Positions 44,333-52,544 of a DNA stretch of 64,000 bases are shown piece by piece (positions within the stretch are counted from its first letter, which is position 1; every line of letters begins with the position of its first letter). Under the pieces are notes generated by a model. That model ran no database searches. It had not been told where the DNA came from and worked only from the letters and a program-made list of their open reading frames with translations. The DNA is from Candidatus Gastranaerophilales bacterium (GTDB lineage Bacteria > Cyanobacteriota > Vampirovibrionia > Gastranaerophilales > Gastranaerophilaceae), in contig CAKMWI010000008.1 in NCBI GenBank assembly GCA_928722015.1, positions 248,001 to 312,000 of the forward strand, read 5' to 3'. The position numbers and the translations under genes were made by a program.

Positions 44333-46399
44333 TTAAAAAATTATTGTTTGAGGGTAGACTTCTTCTACGTAACTTGCCCAATCTTTTATATTAAAAAATC
44401 CAATTGCAAATTCAGCAGTATTTTCACCAAGTTGCTGAGCACCGGGCACTTCGATTGGTGGTCCTGCCGGTGTTGTTCTTGCCGGGTTTTTAGGATTAGA
44501 GATTACACCTACACTTCTTAGCATAGTAATAGAAAATGTCTTTTGGAAAACTTCATATTCCGTTAATCCATGCGTAATTATTCCAAAACCATTAGTCCAA
44601 GCAAATCTTTGGAATGGTGCCGTGTTAGTTTTTGCCTCATGACCTTTCTCAGTAGGAAGATTTTCTCTAATATTGTAATTAGAATCAAATTTTCTTTTGA
44701 TAAGCAAATTCATATCCTCGGACTGGACTTCACTAACTTTTTTGTCAAAATTAAATCTTACTTGCCAAATACGATTAGACAGTAGGTTTAACCATTTAAT
44801 TTTAAAGTTAAGAAGTTTAGATTTTTTATTTAAATAGATATCCACGTTAAAGAATGATGTGGTAATTCTTAATCCGCAACGTAAAGGCCCATCCATAATT
44901 ACACGTGCAGATTTAATTGTTGCAACCTCAATGATATCATCCTTTGTTGGCGAAAAATTGTAGCAATCTCCGCAATCTTTATACCTGACAAATTCAATGA
45001 AATTTCTGTAACATTTAGATTTATCATAAAGATTAATTTGACCATCCTCAATTGCTATTCTTATATTAGAATTAAATAAATTTGTATTGTCGACAACTAA
45101 ATCAGATTTTCCCTCACTGTAATTAAATTCTTTTAATAAAGTGTAAATAGTTGTGTAATCTTCAGTAACAGGAATTTTATTTATGTCATATAAAATTTTG
45201 GCAGGAAATCCTTTGTGTTTTGCGATGACTTGCGAATTTTCGTCAATTTTTGTTCTTTCAACTTCAATAAGTTTATATTTATCAAGGTATTTGAATGTAA
45301 TTGACATATTCTCAGGTTGAGTAAAACGAATTTCTTCTATGATACTGTTTGCAATTTGTAATATTTTATTGTATCGGGTTATATTTTCACTATGAACCAA
45401 ATCAGTCGAACAACCGCATATACTATCATGAGCCTGATTTTGCAATAATAATTTATAGGCATATTCTATAGCATTGTCATAATCCCAACCAAAATTAAAT
45501 TGAAGTTTGTTAGCCAAATCAAGTTTGTGAGAACATTCAGTATTCATTTGCTTTAACTTCATTCTGGCAGAATATGAACCAGGTAGAATGAAAGTTGTAG
45601 AATTATCTCTTAATTCTCCGTCAAATTTTTTCTTAAATTTTACAGAATTAAAATACTCAAATGGGGTACCAAGGACAATTTCATAATCCTCTAAATAAGA
45701 ATTAACAACTTCAATTTGTGTTTTTATATCTTCAGGTATGGCAAGATGATCTGCACCAATTGGTAACAATAAAGTCTCAGAAGAATGTTTAGCAATTTTA
45801 TCGAGATTACTTTTTAACAGCGCGGCTTTTTCTTCCATAAGTTTATCACTGGAAAATATATCCATATAATAGCCACGTATCAGGTTAACCGTATTTATTC
45901 CATTAAACACAAATTCGGAAGGTAAATCTGGTCCGCAACCTCTCCAAACCATAGCCTTATCTATTCCAAATTCTTTAAGGATAGCCGGGATATTTGCACT
46001 GTGTCCAAATGTATCAGCCAAATAGGCAATAAAATCCTCACACCCGAAATTTTGCGCAATTTTAAGACCAATTTCTAAATTTTTTCTAAAACAAATTCCA
46101 TCAGTCAAATATTCATCTACAAGACAATAGAATGGTCCTATAAATAATTTTTTTTCAAGTATCAGTTGTCTTATAAGCTCTTCTTTTTCCGGCCTGAATT
46201 CCAGATAGTCTAAAAGCGCGGCAACTTGACCATCAAAATAGAATGATGGAATTTTATCCTCAGTTAAGTATTCTAGTATATTATCAAATACTTTAACTAG
46301 TCTTAATCTAAAAACCTCGTACTCTCTGTACCATTCTCTGTCCCAATGGCTATGTAAATATGCTATAACTTTTTTCTTTTTTTTCTTACCAATAATCAT
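44333..46399 (-). CDS. Alpha-mannosidase, glycoside hydrolase family 38
   Basis: This 688-residue protein has the GH38 start AYLHSHWDREWYREYEVF (zinc His and Asp), and IAYLADTFGHSANIPAILK with the catalytic Asp near residue 130, plus QAQNQAHDSICGCSTDLVHSE-type AHDSICGCS carrying another zinc His. The C-terminal half is a beta-sandwich ending in TLRSVG-like TMLRSVGVISNP. It removes alpha-mannose residues. There is no signal peptide, so it is probably cytosolic and acts on imported or internal glycans. It stands alone. The -10 box TAATAT lies 6 nt before ATG and there is no Shine-Dalgarno sequence. Confidence 0.9.
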   Translation of the reverse strand: MIIGKKKKKKVIAYLHSHWDREWYREYEVFRLRLVKVFDNILEYLTEDKIPSFYFDGQVAALLDYLEFRPEKEELIRQLILEKKLFIGPFYCLVDEYLTDGICFRKNLEIGLKIAQNFGCEDFIAYLADTFGHSANIPAILKEFGIDKAMVWRGCGPDLPSEFVFNGINTVNLIRGYYMDIFSSDKLMEEKAALLKSNLDKIAKHSSETLLLPIGADHLAIPEDIKTQIEVVNSYLEDYEIVLGTPFEYFNSVKFKKKFDGELRDNSTTFILPGSYSARMKLKQMNTECSHKLDLANKLQFNFGWDYDNAIEYAYKLLLQNQAHDSICGCSTDLVHSENITRYNKILQIANSIIEEIRFTQPENMSITFKYLDKYKLIEVERTKIDENSQVIAKHKGFPAKILYDINKIPVTEDYTTIYTLLKEFNYSEGKSDLVVDNTNLFNSNIRIAIEDGQINLYDKSKCYRNFIEFVRYKDCGDCYNFSPTKDDIIEVATIKSARVIMDGPLRCGLRITTSFFNVDIYLNKKSKLLNFKIKWLNLLSNRIWQVRFNFDKKVSEVQSEDMNLLIKRKFDSNYNIRENLPTEKGHEAKTNTAPFQRFAWTNGFGIITHGLTEYEVFQKTFSITMLRSVGVISNPKNPARTTPAGPPIEVPGAQQLGENTAEFAIGFFNIKDWASYVEEVYPQTIIF

Positions 46400-46405
46400 A
46401 AATCT

Positions 46406-46434
46406 ATATTAGCACTATTAACTAGTTTAGTCTA
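46406..46434 (-). promoter_or_regulatory. Putative leaderless promoter of the GH38 gene
   Basis: On the minus strand TAGACT (46429-46434) and TAATAT (46406-46411) are 17 bp apart, and 6 nt separate the -10 box from ATG 46399. No Shine-Dalgarno sequence is visible. Confidence 0.45.
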
Positions 46435-46510
46435 ATTGTTAAGATTATCCTCAAGTTGAATGTAAATTCTTAACATAGGTTTTAATATACATTTGAATGG
46501 AGAGGTGATT

Positions 46511-47062
46511 ATGAATAAATTTAAAGCAATCAGTTTAATAGTTTTGGCGATATTTTTAATAGAACTTAGTTCTGAAGCGCTTATTGTTAATTACGGTAAT
46601 AATAATCCATCTGTTAAGAAAGTAAACATTGGAAATAATAATCCATATAATGCAGATTTAAATATGGTTGAAAAATTTTTATTTGGAAAAACTTATAGCA
46701 AAGAGAATAATAATTCGAGATTAAACCGTATTGAAAATAAGTTATTCAATAGAAGTTATCCTACAATGAATGTTGCGCACAGAATGAATAATGTGTTGGC
46801 AAATTATAGAGGAAATTATTATCATAGAAATTACTATAATGCAAGAAATAACTATTATAGACCTAGAAATACAATTCGAAACAGGGTCATGGATACACTT
46901 GTTGGCAGACCTACTGGATTTACTCCGTCAATTACAAATTCACCATATTTAAATAGATTTGGTCCTTCATATAGTAGAGGCTACTATGGAAACAACGGAT
47001 GGGGTTATCACAATAGTTTTAGACCAACTATGACAGGTGCAGGAATTCATATTTTAAATTAA
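46511..47062 (+). CDS. Secreted hypothetical protein with FGKTY...RLNRIENK motif
   Basis: This 183-residue protein has a signal peptide (AISLIVLAIFLIELSSEA). Its middle part has two related units, VEKFLFGKTYSKENNNSRLN and RIENKLFNRSYPTMN. Such E-x-x-[LV]-F-G-x-[TS]-[YF] repeats are, as far as I recall, common in exported proteins of this lineage. The C-terminal half is rich in Tyr, Asn, Arg and Gly (YYHRNYYNARNNYYRPRN). GGAGAGGTGATT precedes ATG 46511. Function unknown, and an envelope location is likely. Confidence 0.7.
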   Translation: MNKFKAISLIVLAIFLIELSSEALIVNYGNNNPSVKKVNIGNNNPYNADLNMVEKFLFGKTYSKENNNSRLNRIENKLFNRSYPTMNVAHRMNNVLANYRGNYYHRNYYNARNNYYRPRNTIRNRVMDTLVGRPTGFTPSITNSPYLNRFGPSYSRGYYGNNGWGYHNSFRPTMTGAGIHILN

Positions 47063-47147
47063 ATGTAAAAAATATATTAAGGTATAAAAAAGTTGTTATT
47101 TTGATGATACCATATATATTGTAGTTATTTTTATGGAGAGATACAAT

Positions 47148-48992
47148 ATGTGTGGTATTGTCGGATATGTTGGATATAAGCCTGCTGTTGATATATTATT
47201 GGATGGTTTGGAACAGCTTGAATATAGGGGATATGATTCCTCAGGTATTGCTGTAAAGTGTTCAGATGGCATAAAAGTATATAAAGCAGAGGGTAAATTA
47301 AAAAATTTAAGAGAAGAATTGGCACCGCATGCTTATGAAATATCTAAGGCTACTGTTGGAATTGGGCATATCAGATGGGCAACACATGGGGCCCCAACTG
47401 TAGTAAACGCTCATCCTCATACTTGCGGATGCGGTAAATTAGTTGTAGTCCACAACGGTATTATAGAAAATTATAAAGAGTTGAAAGCTGAATTAGAAGC
47501 AAAAGGATGTGTTTTTAAATCACAGACTGATACTGAAATTGTTGCTCATTTAGTTGCATCTATTTATGGTGAAGTTAAAGAGCTTACTAAAGCGGTTCAA
47601 ATTGCTGCCAAAAAACTTGAAGGTGCTTATGCACTTTGCATAATGCATAATGATGAACCTAACAAGATTGTAGCTACAAAACGTAATGCTCCATTAGTTG
47701 TGGCTGTTGGTGAAAAAGAGTTTTATGTTGCATCTGATGTTCCTGCCTTTATTAAGCATACTAAAAAGGCGATTTATCTTGCAGATAATCAAGTTGTAAC
47801 TCTTACTCCGGAATCTATAAAGCTTGAAGATGAAAATGAACTGGAAATAGTTCCTAAGGTCGAACTTCTCCCTTGGGAGCCGGTTGCGTTGAGCAAAATG
47901 GGTTATAAACATTTTATGCTTAAGGAAATACATGAGCAACCTGATGTGATAAGAAATATTTTAGTAGGAAAACTTCATACTCCGGATTCACAAATTGTAC
48001 TGAATGAAGTTAAATTAACCAAAGAAACTCTAAAAAATTTAAATAGAATTCAGGTTGTTGCTTGTGGAACCTCTCTTCATGCTGCTATGATTGGTAAATA
48101 TGTAATTGAAAATTTCTGTTCAATACCTGTGGATGTTGAAGCTTCAAGTGAATATATTTATAGAAAAACTGTAACTGATGAGCATACATTGGTAATTGGG
48201 GTTTCTCAATCTGGTGAAACTGCTGATACTTTGACTGCTATAAAACAATCAAAGGCTCGCGGTTCACATATTCTTATTATTACTAACAGACCGGATAGTG
48301 CAATGGCCAGAGAGGCCGACAGTTTGCTTTCTGTTAACGCAGGAATTGAGGTTTCTGTTGCAGCTACAAAATCCTATATAGCACAATTAACTTCTTTTTA
48401 TTTACTTGCTTTGTATATGGCTGAAATCAAAGGTACCGTTCCTGCTGGGGAATTGACATCTTTAAAATCAGAAATGCTGTTATTACCTCAAAAAATTGAA
48501 CAAATTTTAGCTCATAAAGAAAATATTCAAGCTTGCGCAAGAAGATACGCTAATACAAGGGATTTTATCTATATAGCAAGGGGAATTAATTATCCTACCG
48601 CTCTGGAAGGTGCATTAAAATTAAAGGAAATAAGTTATATTAATGCAACAGGTTATCCTGCTGGGGAACTTAAGCATGGACCTATTGCCATGCTTGATGA
48701 AACAATGCCGGTATTATCTGTATTGATGAATGGCAGTGTATATGAAAAATTACTTTCAAATAGCGAAGAGGCTAAGGCTCGTAATGCAAGAATGATTGCC
48801 CTTACTAATTCAAATGATCCTAAGCTTGATGATTTATTTGATTACATTATAAAGGTTCCCGATGTGATAGAATTGTTATCACCAATAATTGCAATTGTTC
48901 CTCTGCAGTTAATTGCGTATTATATTGCAGAATTCTTAGGAAAAGACGTTGATCAACCGAGAAATCTTGCAAAATCTGTAACCGTAGAGTAA
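47148..48992 (+). CDS. glmS: Glutamine-fructose-6-phosphate aminotransferase
   Basis: This 614-residue protein begins MCGIVGYVGYKPAVDIL, where Cys1 after Met removal is the glutaminase nucleophile. That requires ATG 47148 and rules out the in-frame start 5 codons earlier. The glutaminase domain has GIGHIRWATHGAPT and VVHNGIIENYKEL. Two SIS domains follow (VVACGTSLHAAMIGKY, SQSGETADTLTAIKQ, GYPAGELKHGPIAML). It makes glucosamine-6-phosphate for peptidoglycan and other glycans. No glmS ribozyme is apparent in the short leader. Confidence 0.97.
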   Translation: MCGIVGYVGYKPAVDILLDGLEQLEYRGYDSSGIAVKCSDGIKVYKAEGKLKNLREELAPHAYEISKATVGIGHIRWATHGAPTVVNAHPHTCGCGKLVVVHNGIIENYKELKAELEAKGCVFKSQTDTEIVAHLVASIYGEVKELTKAVQIAAKKLEGAYALCIMHNDEPNKIVATKRNAPLVVAVGEKEFYVASDVPAFIKHTKKAIYLADNQVVTLTPESIKLEDENELEIVPKVELLPWEPVALSKMGYKHFMLKEIHEQPDVIRNILVGKLHTPDSQIVLNEVKLTKETLKNLNRIQVVACGTSLHAAMIGKYVIENFCSIPVDVEASSEYIYRKTVTDEHTLVIGVSQSGETADTLTAIKQSKARGSHILIITNRPDSAMAREADSLLSVNAGIEVSVAATKSYIAQLTSFYLLALYMAEIKGTVPAGELTSLKSEMLLLPQKIEQILAHKENIQACARRYANTRDFIYIARGINYPTALEGALKLKEISYINATGYPAGELKHGPIAMLDETMPVLSVLMNGSVYEKLLSNSEEAKARNARMIALTNSNDPKLDDLFDYIIKVPDVIELLSPIIAIVPLQLIAYYIAEFLGKDVDQPRNLAKSVTVE

Positions 48993-49028
48993 AATAATAT
49001 ATAAACTATAAAGGGGTATTATTTTACT

Positions 49029-49205
49029 ATGGATAGAGAAATCATTACAGAGGAAGTTTTTATTGATAAAACGATAGATATGACATCTGATGATATTGAA
49101 GACATTCTTTCTATGATGTTTGGTGAAATTATTAGATGGTCTGTAATCGAAGTTTTGGGAAATCAGCTGAAAATAGATGTTACATACGAAAAAAGAGAAG
49201 CTTAA
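49029..49205 (+). CDS. Hypothetical acidic small protein (58 residues)
   Basis: This short frame from ATG 49029 to TAA 49205 encodes a 58-residue acidic protein: MDREIITEEVFIDKTIDM, DDIEDILSMMFGEIIRW, then VIEVLGNQLKIDVTYEK. It has no signal peptide or membrane helix. AAGGGG lies 14 nt before ATG, and the stop codon is inside the terminator stem at 49194-49226, an arrangement typical of a real last gene after glmS. I do not recognise it. Confidence 0.6.
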   Translation: MDREIITEEVFIDKTIDMTSDDIEDILSMMFGEIIRWSVIEVLGNQLKIDVTYEKREA

Positions 49206-49226
49206 TGGGATTCCCATAGCTTCTCT
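49194..49226. terminator. Bidirectional terminator after the glmS group
   Basis: A stem of AGAGAAGCT plus ATGGG pairs with CCCAT plus AGCTTCTCT, with a 2-nt bulge. On the minus strand it ends in six T. It serves the convergent genes ending at 49205 and 49246. Confidence 0.88.
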
Positions 49227-49245
49227 TTACTATAATTTAAGCTGT

Positions 49246-49671
49246 CTACGCTAAGACGACATTTTTTGTTTGTGTTTCAATTTTTGCTGCATCTGTATAT
49301 TTTTGATCAATTTGCCCTGCTTTATAAGCATGCTTTTGAATTTGATTTACAACAAACAATCCAGCTGCTGCTGCAATACCTGCAAGTCCAAATTTAGTTG
49401 GATTTTTCATAATTTTTGCAGCGATATTTGTTCCACCTAATTTAGCAACTAACTTACTTGTACCTTTAGCAATCATATTGGCTGCTTTAGTTAATACGGA
49501 CGGTTTTGTTGCTATTGCTACCCCTGCAGCTGCACCAGTTGCACCAAGCACTAAATTATTTTTAAAATTGTTTTTAAAATGTTCTTTTGCACATTCTAAT
49601 CTATTTGTCATAGAGCCTTTTGTTCCATCTACTAAAGTATAAGCTGGAGAAGCAACATACATGTTTGTCAT
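49246..49671 (-). CDS. Hypothetical Ala/Gly-rich membrane protein
   Basis: This 141-residue protein has two hydrophobic Ala/Gly-rich segments: LVLGATGAAAGVAIA near residue 45, and GLAGIAAAAGLFVVN near residue 100. Lys-rich stretches lie between them. There is no signal peptide. The start at 49671 follows AAAGGTAGG, and a longer in-frame start at 49698 has no ribosome-binding site. It resembles 14537-14884 in composition. Function unknown. Confidence 0.65.
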   Translation of the reverse strand: MTNMYVASPAYTLVDGTKGSMTNRLECAKEHFKNNFKNNLVLGATGAAAGVAIATKPSVLTKAANMIAKGTSKLVAKLGGTNIAAKIMKNPTKFGLAGIAAAAGLFVVNQIQKHAYKAGQIDQKYTDAAKIETQTKNVVLA

Positions 49672-49734
49672 AAATAACCTACCTTTCATTTCATACACTA
49701 TAAATAACCTTACTCATTTATAAAGTTTTTTTAT

Positions 49735-49771
49735 AAAAAAGAATTGCTTACTAAATTAGTAAACAATTCTT
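49735..49771 (-). terminator. Terminator after the ferredoxin gene
   Basis: AAGAATTG and TTACTA pair with TAGTAA and CAATTCTT, with one mismatch. Six T follow on the minus strand, about 40 bp beyond the ferredoxin stop. Confidence 0.85.
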
Positions 49772-49808
49772 CCTTTAGATTATTTGTGTGTTTCCAGCTT
49801 AATATATC

Positions 49809-49994
49809 TTAATAATCTTCAATTTCAATTGCATTAACAGGACAGCTGAGTGCAGCATCTATGCATAAATCTTCAGTTTTATCAATGTTAACTTGATTTA
49901 CTACTGCTCTATCGCCATTCATGTCAAAAACTTCTGGATTTATAATTGCGCAAGCTCCACATCCTACACAGGTGTCTAAGATTGTAACATTCAT
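49809..49994 (-). CDS. Ferredoxin, single 4Fe-4S cluster
   Basis: This 61-residue protein has CVGCGAC (residues 9-15) and a distal CPVNAIEI (Cys near residue 51), which together ligate one 4Fe-4S cluster. The second cluster's cysteines are absent (ACAIINPEVFD), as in Bacillus- or Thermotoga-type monocluster ferredoxins. A further cysteine near residue 44 may form a disulfide or be idle. It carries single electrons at low potential. It follows thrB in the same direction. Its GGAGG ribosome-binding site lies inside a strong hairpin (49995-50039). Confidence 0.93.
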   Translation of the reverse strand: MNVTILDTCVGCGACAIINPEVFDMNGDRAVVNQVNIDKTEDLCIDAALSCPVNAIEIEDY

Positions 49995-50039
49995 AAAATA
50001 TCCTCCATATTATTTCGGTAATATTATGGAGGATATTTT
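49995..50039 (-). promoter_or_regulatory. Hairpin occluding the ferredoxin ribosome-binding site
   Basis: AAAATATCCTCCATA and TATGGAGGATATTTT form a 15-bp perfect inverted repeat with a loop of about 15 nt that can partly pair further (ATATTA with TAATAT). In the minus-strand RNA the 3' arm contains GGAGG and ends immediately before ATG 49994. The 5' arm's CCTCC would mask it. It may also act as a weak terminator for thrB, though only four T follow. Confidence 0.7.
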
Positions 50040-50075
50040 GATATTTAAAATTAGTATTTATTCTAATATGACTTG

Positions 50076-51023
50076 CTAATCTTCATTTGAGACAATTTGA
50101 GCACCATTTTGTTCAATACTAAGAGTTCTTATATCACTTTTAATATTTTGATTTGTCCAAGTCTCTTTTACAATATTTCTTATTTTATCAAGATTATTTT
50201 TTTCTGAAATAACAAGTATTGATGAACCTGCACCGCTCAATACACAACCAAGTACACTGTCAATATGTTTGAGGTTTTCCATAATTTTATCCAAACCAGG
50301 TACTAATTTCATTCTGTAAGGTTGATGTAATTTATCCTGTAGCGCAAGCTTCATTAAGTCAGTATCAGCCGTGTTGACAGCTTGCACAAACATGCCCAAT
50401 CTTTGAGCATTGAATACCGCATCCTTCATAGGAACTTCTTTTGGTAGAACTGAGCGTGCAATATCAGTTGAAAGTTCAAAATCAGGTATACACACTGTAA
50501 TAGCCCAATCCGTCGGCCAATTTAATTTTCTGTAAACAACAGAACCATCATCCTCTTGAGACGAAAGAACCAATCCCCCAACAATTGCCGGTGTAATATT
50601 ATCAGGATGGCCTTCAATTTCACAGGCAATAGAGAGCAATGCAACTTCATCAGCAGGATGCCCTAATAATTCATTTGCTGCAAGCAATGCACCAACTATA
50701 ACAGATGCGCTGCTACCTAAGCCTCTTGCAACCGGAATATTTGAATGAATATTAATTTTTAGTTCACTCGGAGATTGGCCAATAGAATTGTATAACAATT
50801 CAACAGCTTTATAGACCAAGCTGTTTTCATCAAGTGGTATATGTTCTAATGATAATTCGTCAATTGAGGCACTCTCAGCTATAACATTTATTTCAATTCC
50901 AGTACCAGGCAGTACAGTTTCTTCTATAGTTATCGTATTATATATTGGCAGCGCCAATCCTAAACAATCAAATCCTGGACCAATATTGGCTGTAGTAGCC
51001 GGTACTTTTACACTAACTTTCAT
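50076..51023 (-). CDS. thrB: Homoserine kinase
   Basis: This 315-residue GHMP kinase begins VKVPATTANIGPGFDCLGLAL, the family start, and has the ATP loop PVARGLGSSASVIVGALLAANE near residue 92 and GCVLSGAGSSILVIS in the C-terminal half. It phosphorylates homoserine in threonine synthesis. It lies divergent from the MnmD-like gene. The ferredoxin gene follows after a hairpin. Confidence 0.95.
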   Translation of the reverse strand: MKVSVKVPATTANIGPGFDCLGLALPIYNTITIEETVLPGTGIEINVIAESASIDELSLEHIPLDENSLVYKAVELLYNSIGQSPSELKINIHSNIPVARGLGSSASVIVGALLAANELLGHPADEVALLSIACEIEGHPDNITPAIVGGLVLSSQEDDGSVVYRKLNWPTDWAITVCIPDFELSTDIARSVLPKEVPMKDAVFNAQRLGMFVQAVNTADTDLMKLALQDKLHQPYRMKLVPGLDKIMENLKHIDSVLGCVLSGAGSSILVISEKNNLDKIRNIVKETWTNQNIKSDIRTLSIEQNGAQIVSNED

Positions 51024-51102
51024 AATCTTAATCTACCTTCACCTTTCTCTTATATTATATCAAAAACACCAAAAAAGGATTATAATAAGTTATTTAAAGA
51101 AT

Positions 51103-51131
51103 TTGAATATTTAAACATGTAAGCATATAAT
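51103..51131 (+). promoter_or_regulatory. Leaderless-type promoter of the MnmD-like gene
   Basis: TTGAAT (51103-51108) and TATAAT (51126-51131) are 17 bp apart. ATG 51138 follows the -10 box by 6 nt, so transcription should start at or next to the start codon. No Shine-Dalgarno sequence is present. It is the best example of this arrangement in the window. Confidence 0.65.
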
Positions 51132-51137
51132 GGCTGT

Positions 51138-52544
51138 ATGTGTGATTTTTACCCATATTTTACCGCAGATGGCTCTGTTGGCTTATACAATTCAGACTAT
51201 GATGACATATATCATAGCGCTACAGGTGCGCTTACAGAAGCATTTGAGAAGTTTATATATCCTGTAAATTTGAAAGAATTGATTTCTCGCAGCGACTCAT
51301 TAAAAGTTTTGGATATTTGCTATGGAATCGGTTACAATTCAAAAAGTTTTTTAAATTATTATTTTGATAATCTGTTTAAAATTAATTTTAAAAAAAATTT
51401 TAAATCAAAATTTTCAAAAAAATATATTTCTAAAAAAGTTGATATCGATACGATATATACCAATAATATAAATATAAGCCAAACAAAAATATTATGTGAA
51501 TATAACAATTCGATATATACTAATAATGTTGATAATTTTACTCTATCCAAAAATTCACAATTAAATGAACAATATTATACCTCTTCGATAGATACTGATA
51601 AAAATTTAATGATGAAAAATAAGTCTATCTATATTAAAGCTATTGATACGGATAAAATATTAGCTTATTTATCTCCATTTATAAAAACGGGTGTGAAGAA
51701 TATTGGCGTACAAAAATTAGAATTCAATTACCAAAAAATTAATAAGTTTTTAAATTCGGATATTAAAATCGAGCACAAAAAAATCAATAAAATAATAAAT
51801 TTGTTTTTATTAGAAAAAATTTTAAAAAACAATGACACTTTATCTTCAATTCAAATTGTGAACGATATCCTTTTTTCTGATAAATATGACTCTTTTTTTG
51901 AGAAGGATATTAAAGCTGTTTATCGAGATATAATAAATAGTTCTAATACTAATAACATTTATCTCGATAAATATGCCAATTTACATAATATATATTATAG
52001 GAATATAACTAAAAGTTATAAAACAAGGTTAAAATCATATTTATTACAACATATTGATTTCGATTTAGAAATTGCTGATGCGCGTCAAGTTCTCCTTGAA
52101 GATAATAATTTGTATGATTTAATTTTTCTTGATGCCTTTTCTCCTTCTAAATGTCCATGTCTATGGTCCTACGAATTTTTTAGAGAACTTTACAACCATA
52201 CAAATTGTAATGGGGTACTGTTAACATATTCATCCTCCGCAGCGGTTAGAGCTGCTATGCTGGAAGCTGGTTTTCATGTCGGAAAAATATTTAACAGCAG
52301 GTTGAATACATTTACCGGAACGATTTGCTCAAAAAATATAAATAATATAAAATATAAACTCTCAGAATACGATTTAGGCCTTCTTAAAACTAAATCAGGT
52401 ATTATGTACAGGGATAAAAATTTAAATGCTGTTAACGAGGCAATAATCGCCTTTAGAAAAAATGAGGTTGCAAATAGTAATAGAATGAGCTGTTCTCATT
52501 ATATAAAAAGTTATAATCAGGAGGAATTATGCAATACGATGTAG
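51138..52544 (+). CDS. MnmD-like tRNA methyltransferase with repeat-containing insertion
   Basis: This 468-residue protein begins like MnmC/MnmD methyltransferases: FTADGSVGLYNSDYDDIYHS, then GALTEAFEKFIYP and the AdoMet motif VLDICYGIGYNSKSF near residue 57. The fold resumes with EIADARQVLL near residue 310, IFLDAFSPSKCPCLWSYEFF and LLTYSSSAAVRAAML. Family members are about 230-300 residues. Here up to 230 extra residues sit between the AdoMet motif and the DAR block, and residues 75-172 hold degenerate repeats (IYTNN, IDTDK). It should methylate 5-aminomethyl(2-thio)uridine at the tRNA wobble position. No MnmC2 oxidase domain is present. The 3' end overlaps the FAD oxidoreductase gene by 16 bp. 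Confidence 0.75.
   Translation: MCDFYPYFTADGSVGLYNSDYDDIYHSATGALTEAFEKFIYPVNLKELISRSDSLKVLDICYGIGYNSKSFLNYYFDNLFKINFKKNFKSKFSKKYISKKVDIDTIYTNNINISQTKILCEYNNSIYTNNVDNFTLSKNSQLNEQYYTSSIDTDKNLMMKNKSIYIKAIDTDKILAYLSPFIKTGVKNIGVQKLEFNYQKINKFLNSDIKIEHKKINKIINLFLLEKILKNNDTLSSIQIVNDILFSDKYDSFFEKDIKAVYRDIINSSNTNNIYLDKYANLHNIYYRNITKSYKTRLKSYLLQHIDFDLEIADARQVLLEDNNLYDLIFLDAFSPSKCPCLWSYEFFRELYNHTNCNGVLLTYSSSAAVRAAMLEAGFHVGKIFNSRLNTFTGTICSKNINNIKYKLSEYDLGLLKTKSGIMYRDKNLNAVNEAIIAFRKNEVANSNRMSCSHYIKSYNQEELCNTM
51451..51601 (+). repeat. Dispersed CGATATATAC-type repeats inside the MnmD-like gene
   Basis: Three related units lie about 60-75 bp apart: CGATATATACCAATAAT (51451), CGATATATACTAATAAT (51511) and CGATAGATACTGATAA (51586). 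A weaker fourth, TTGATACGGATAA, is near 51643. The third is identical over 16 bp to the reverse complement of a unit in the next gene (52961-52976). Confidence 0.6.

Noticed and set aside
47133..47147. Earlier GlmS start
   Set aside because: The catalytic cysteine must be residue 1 after Met removal, which fixes ATG 47148.
47063..47147. glmS ribozyme or riboswitch in the leader
   Set aside because: The leader is too short and shows no such core.
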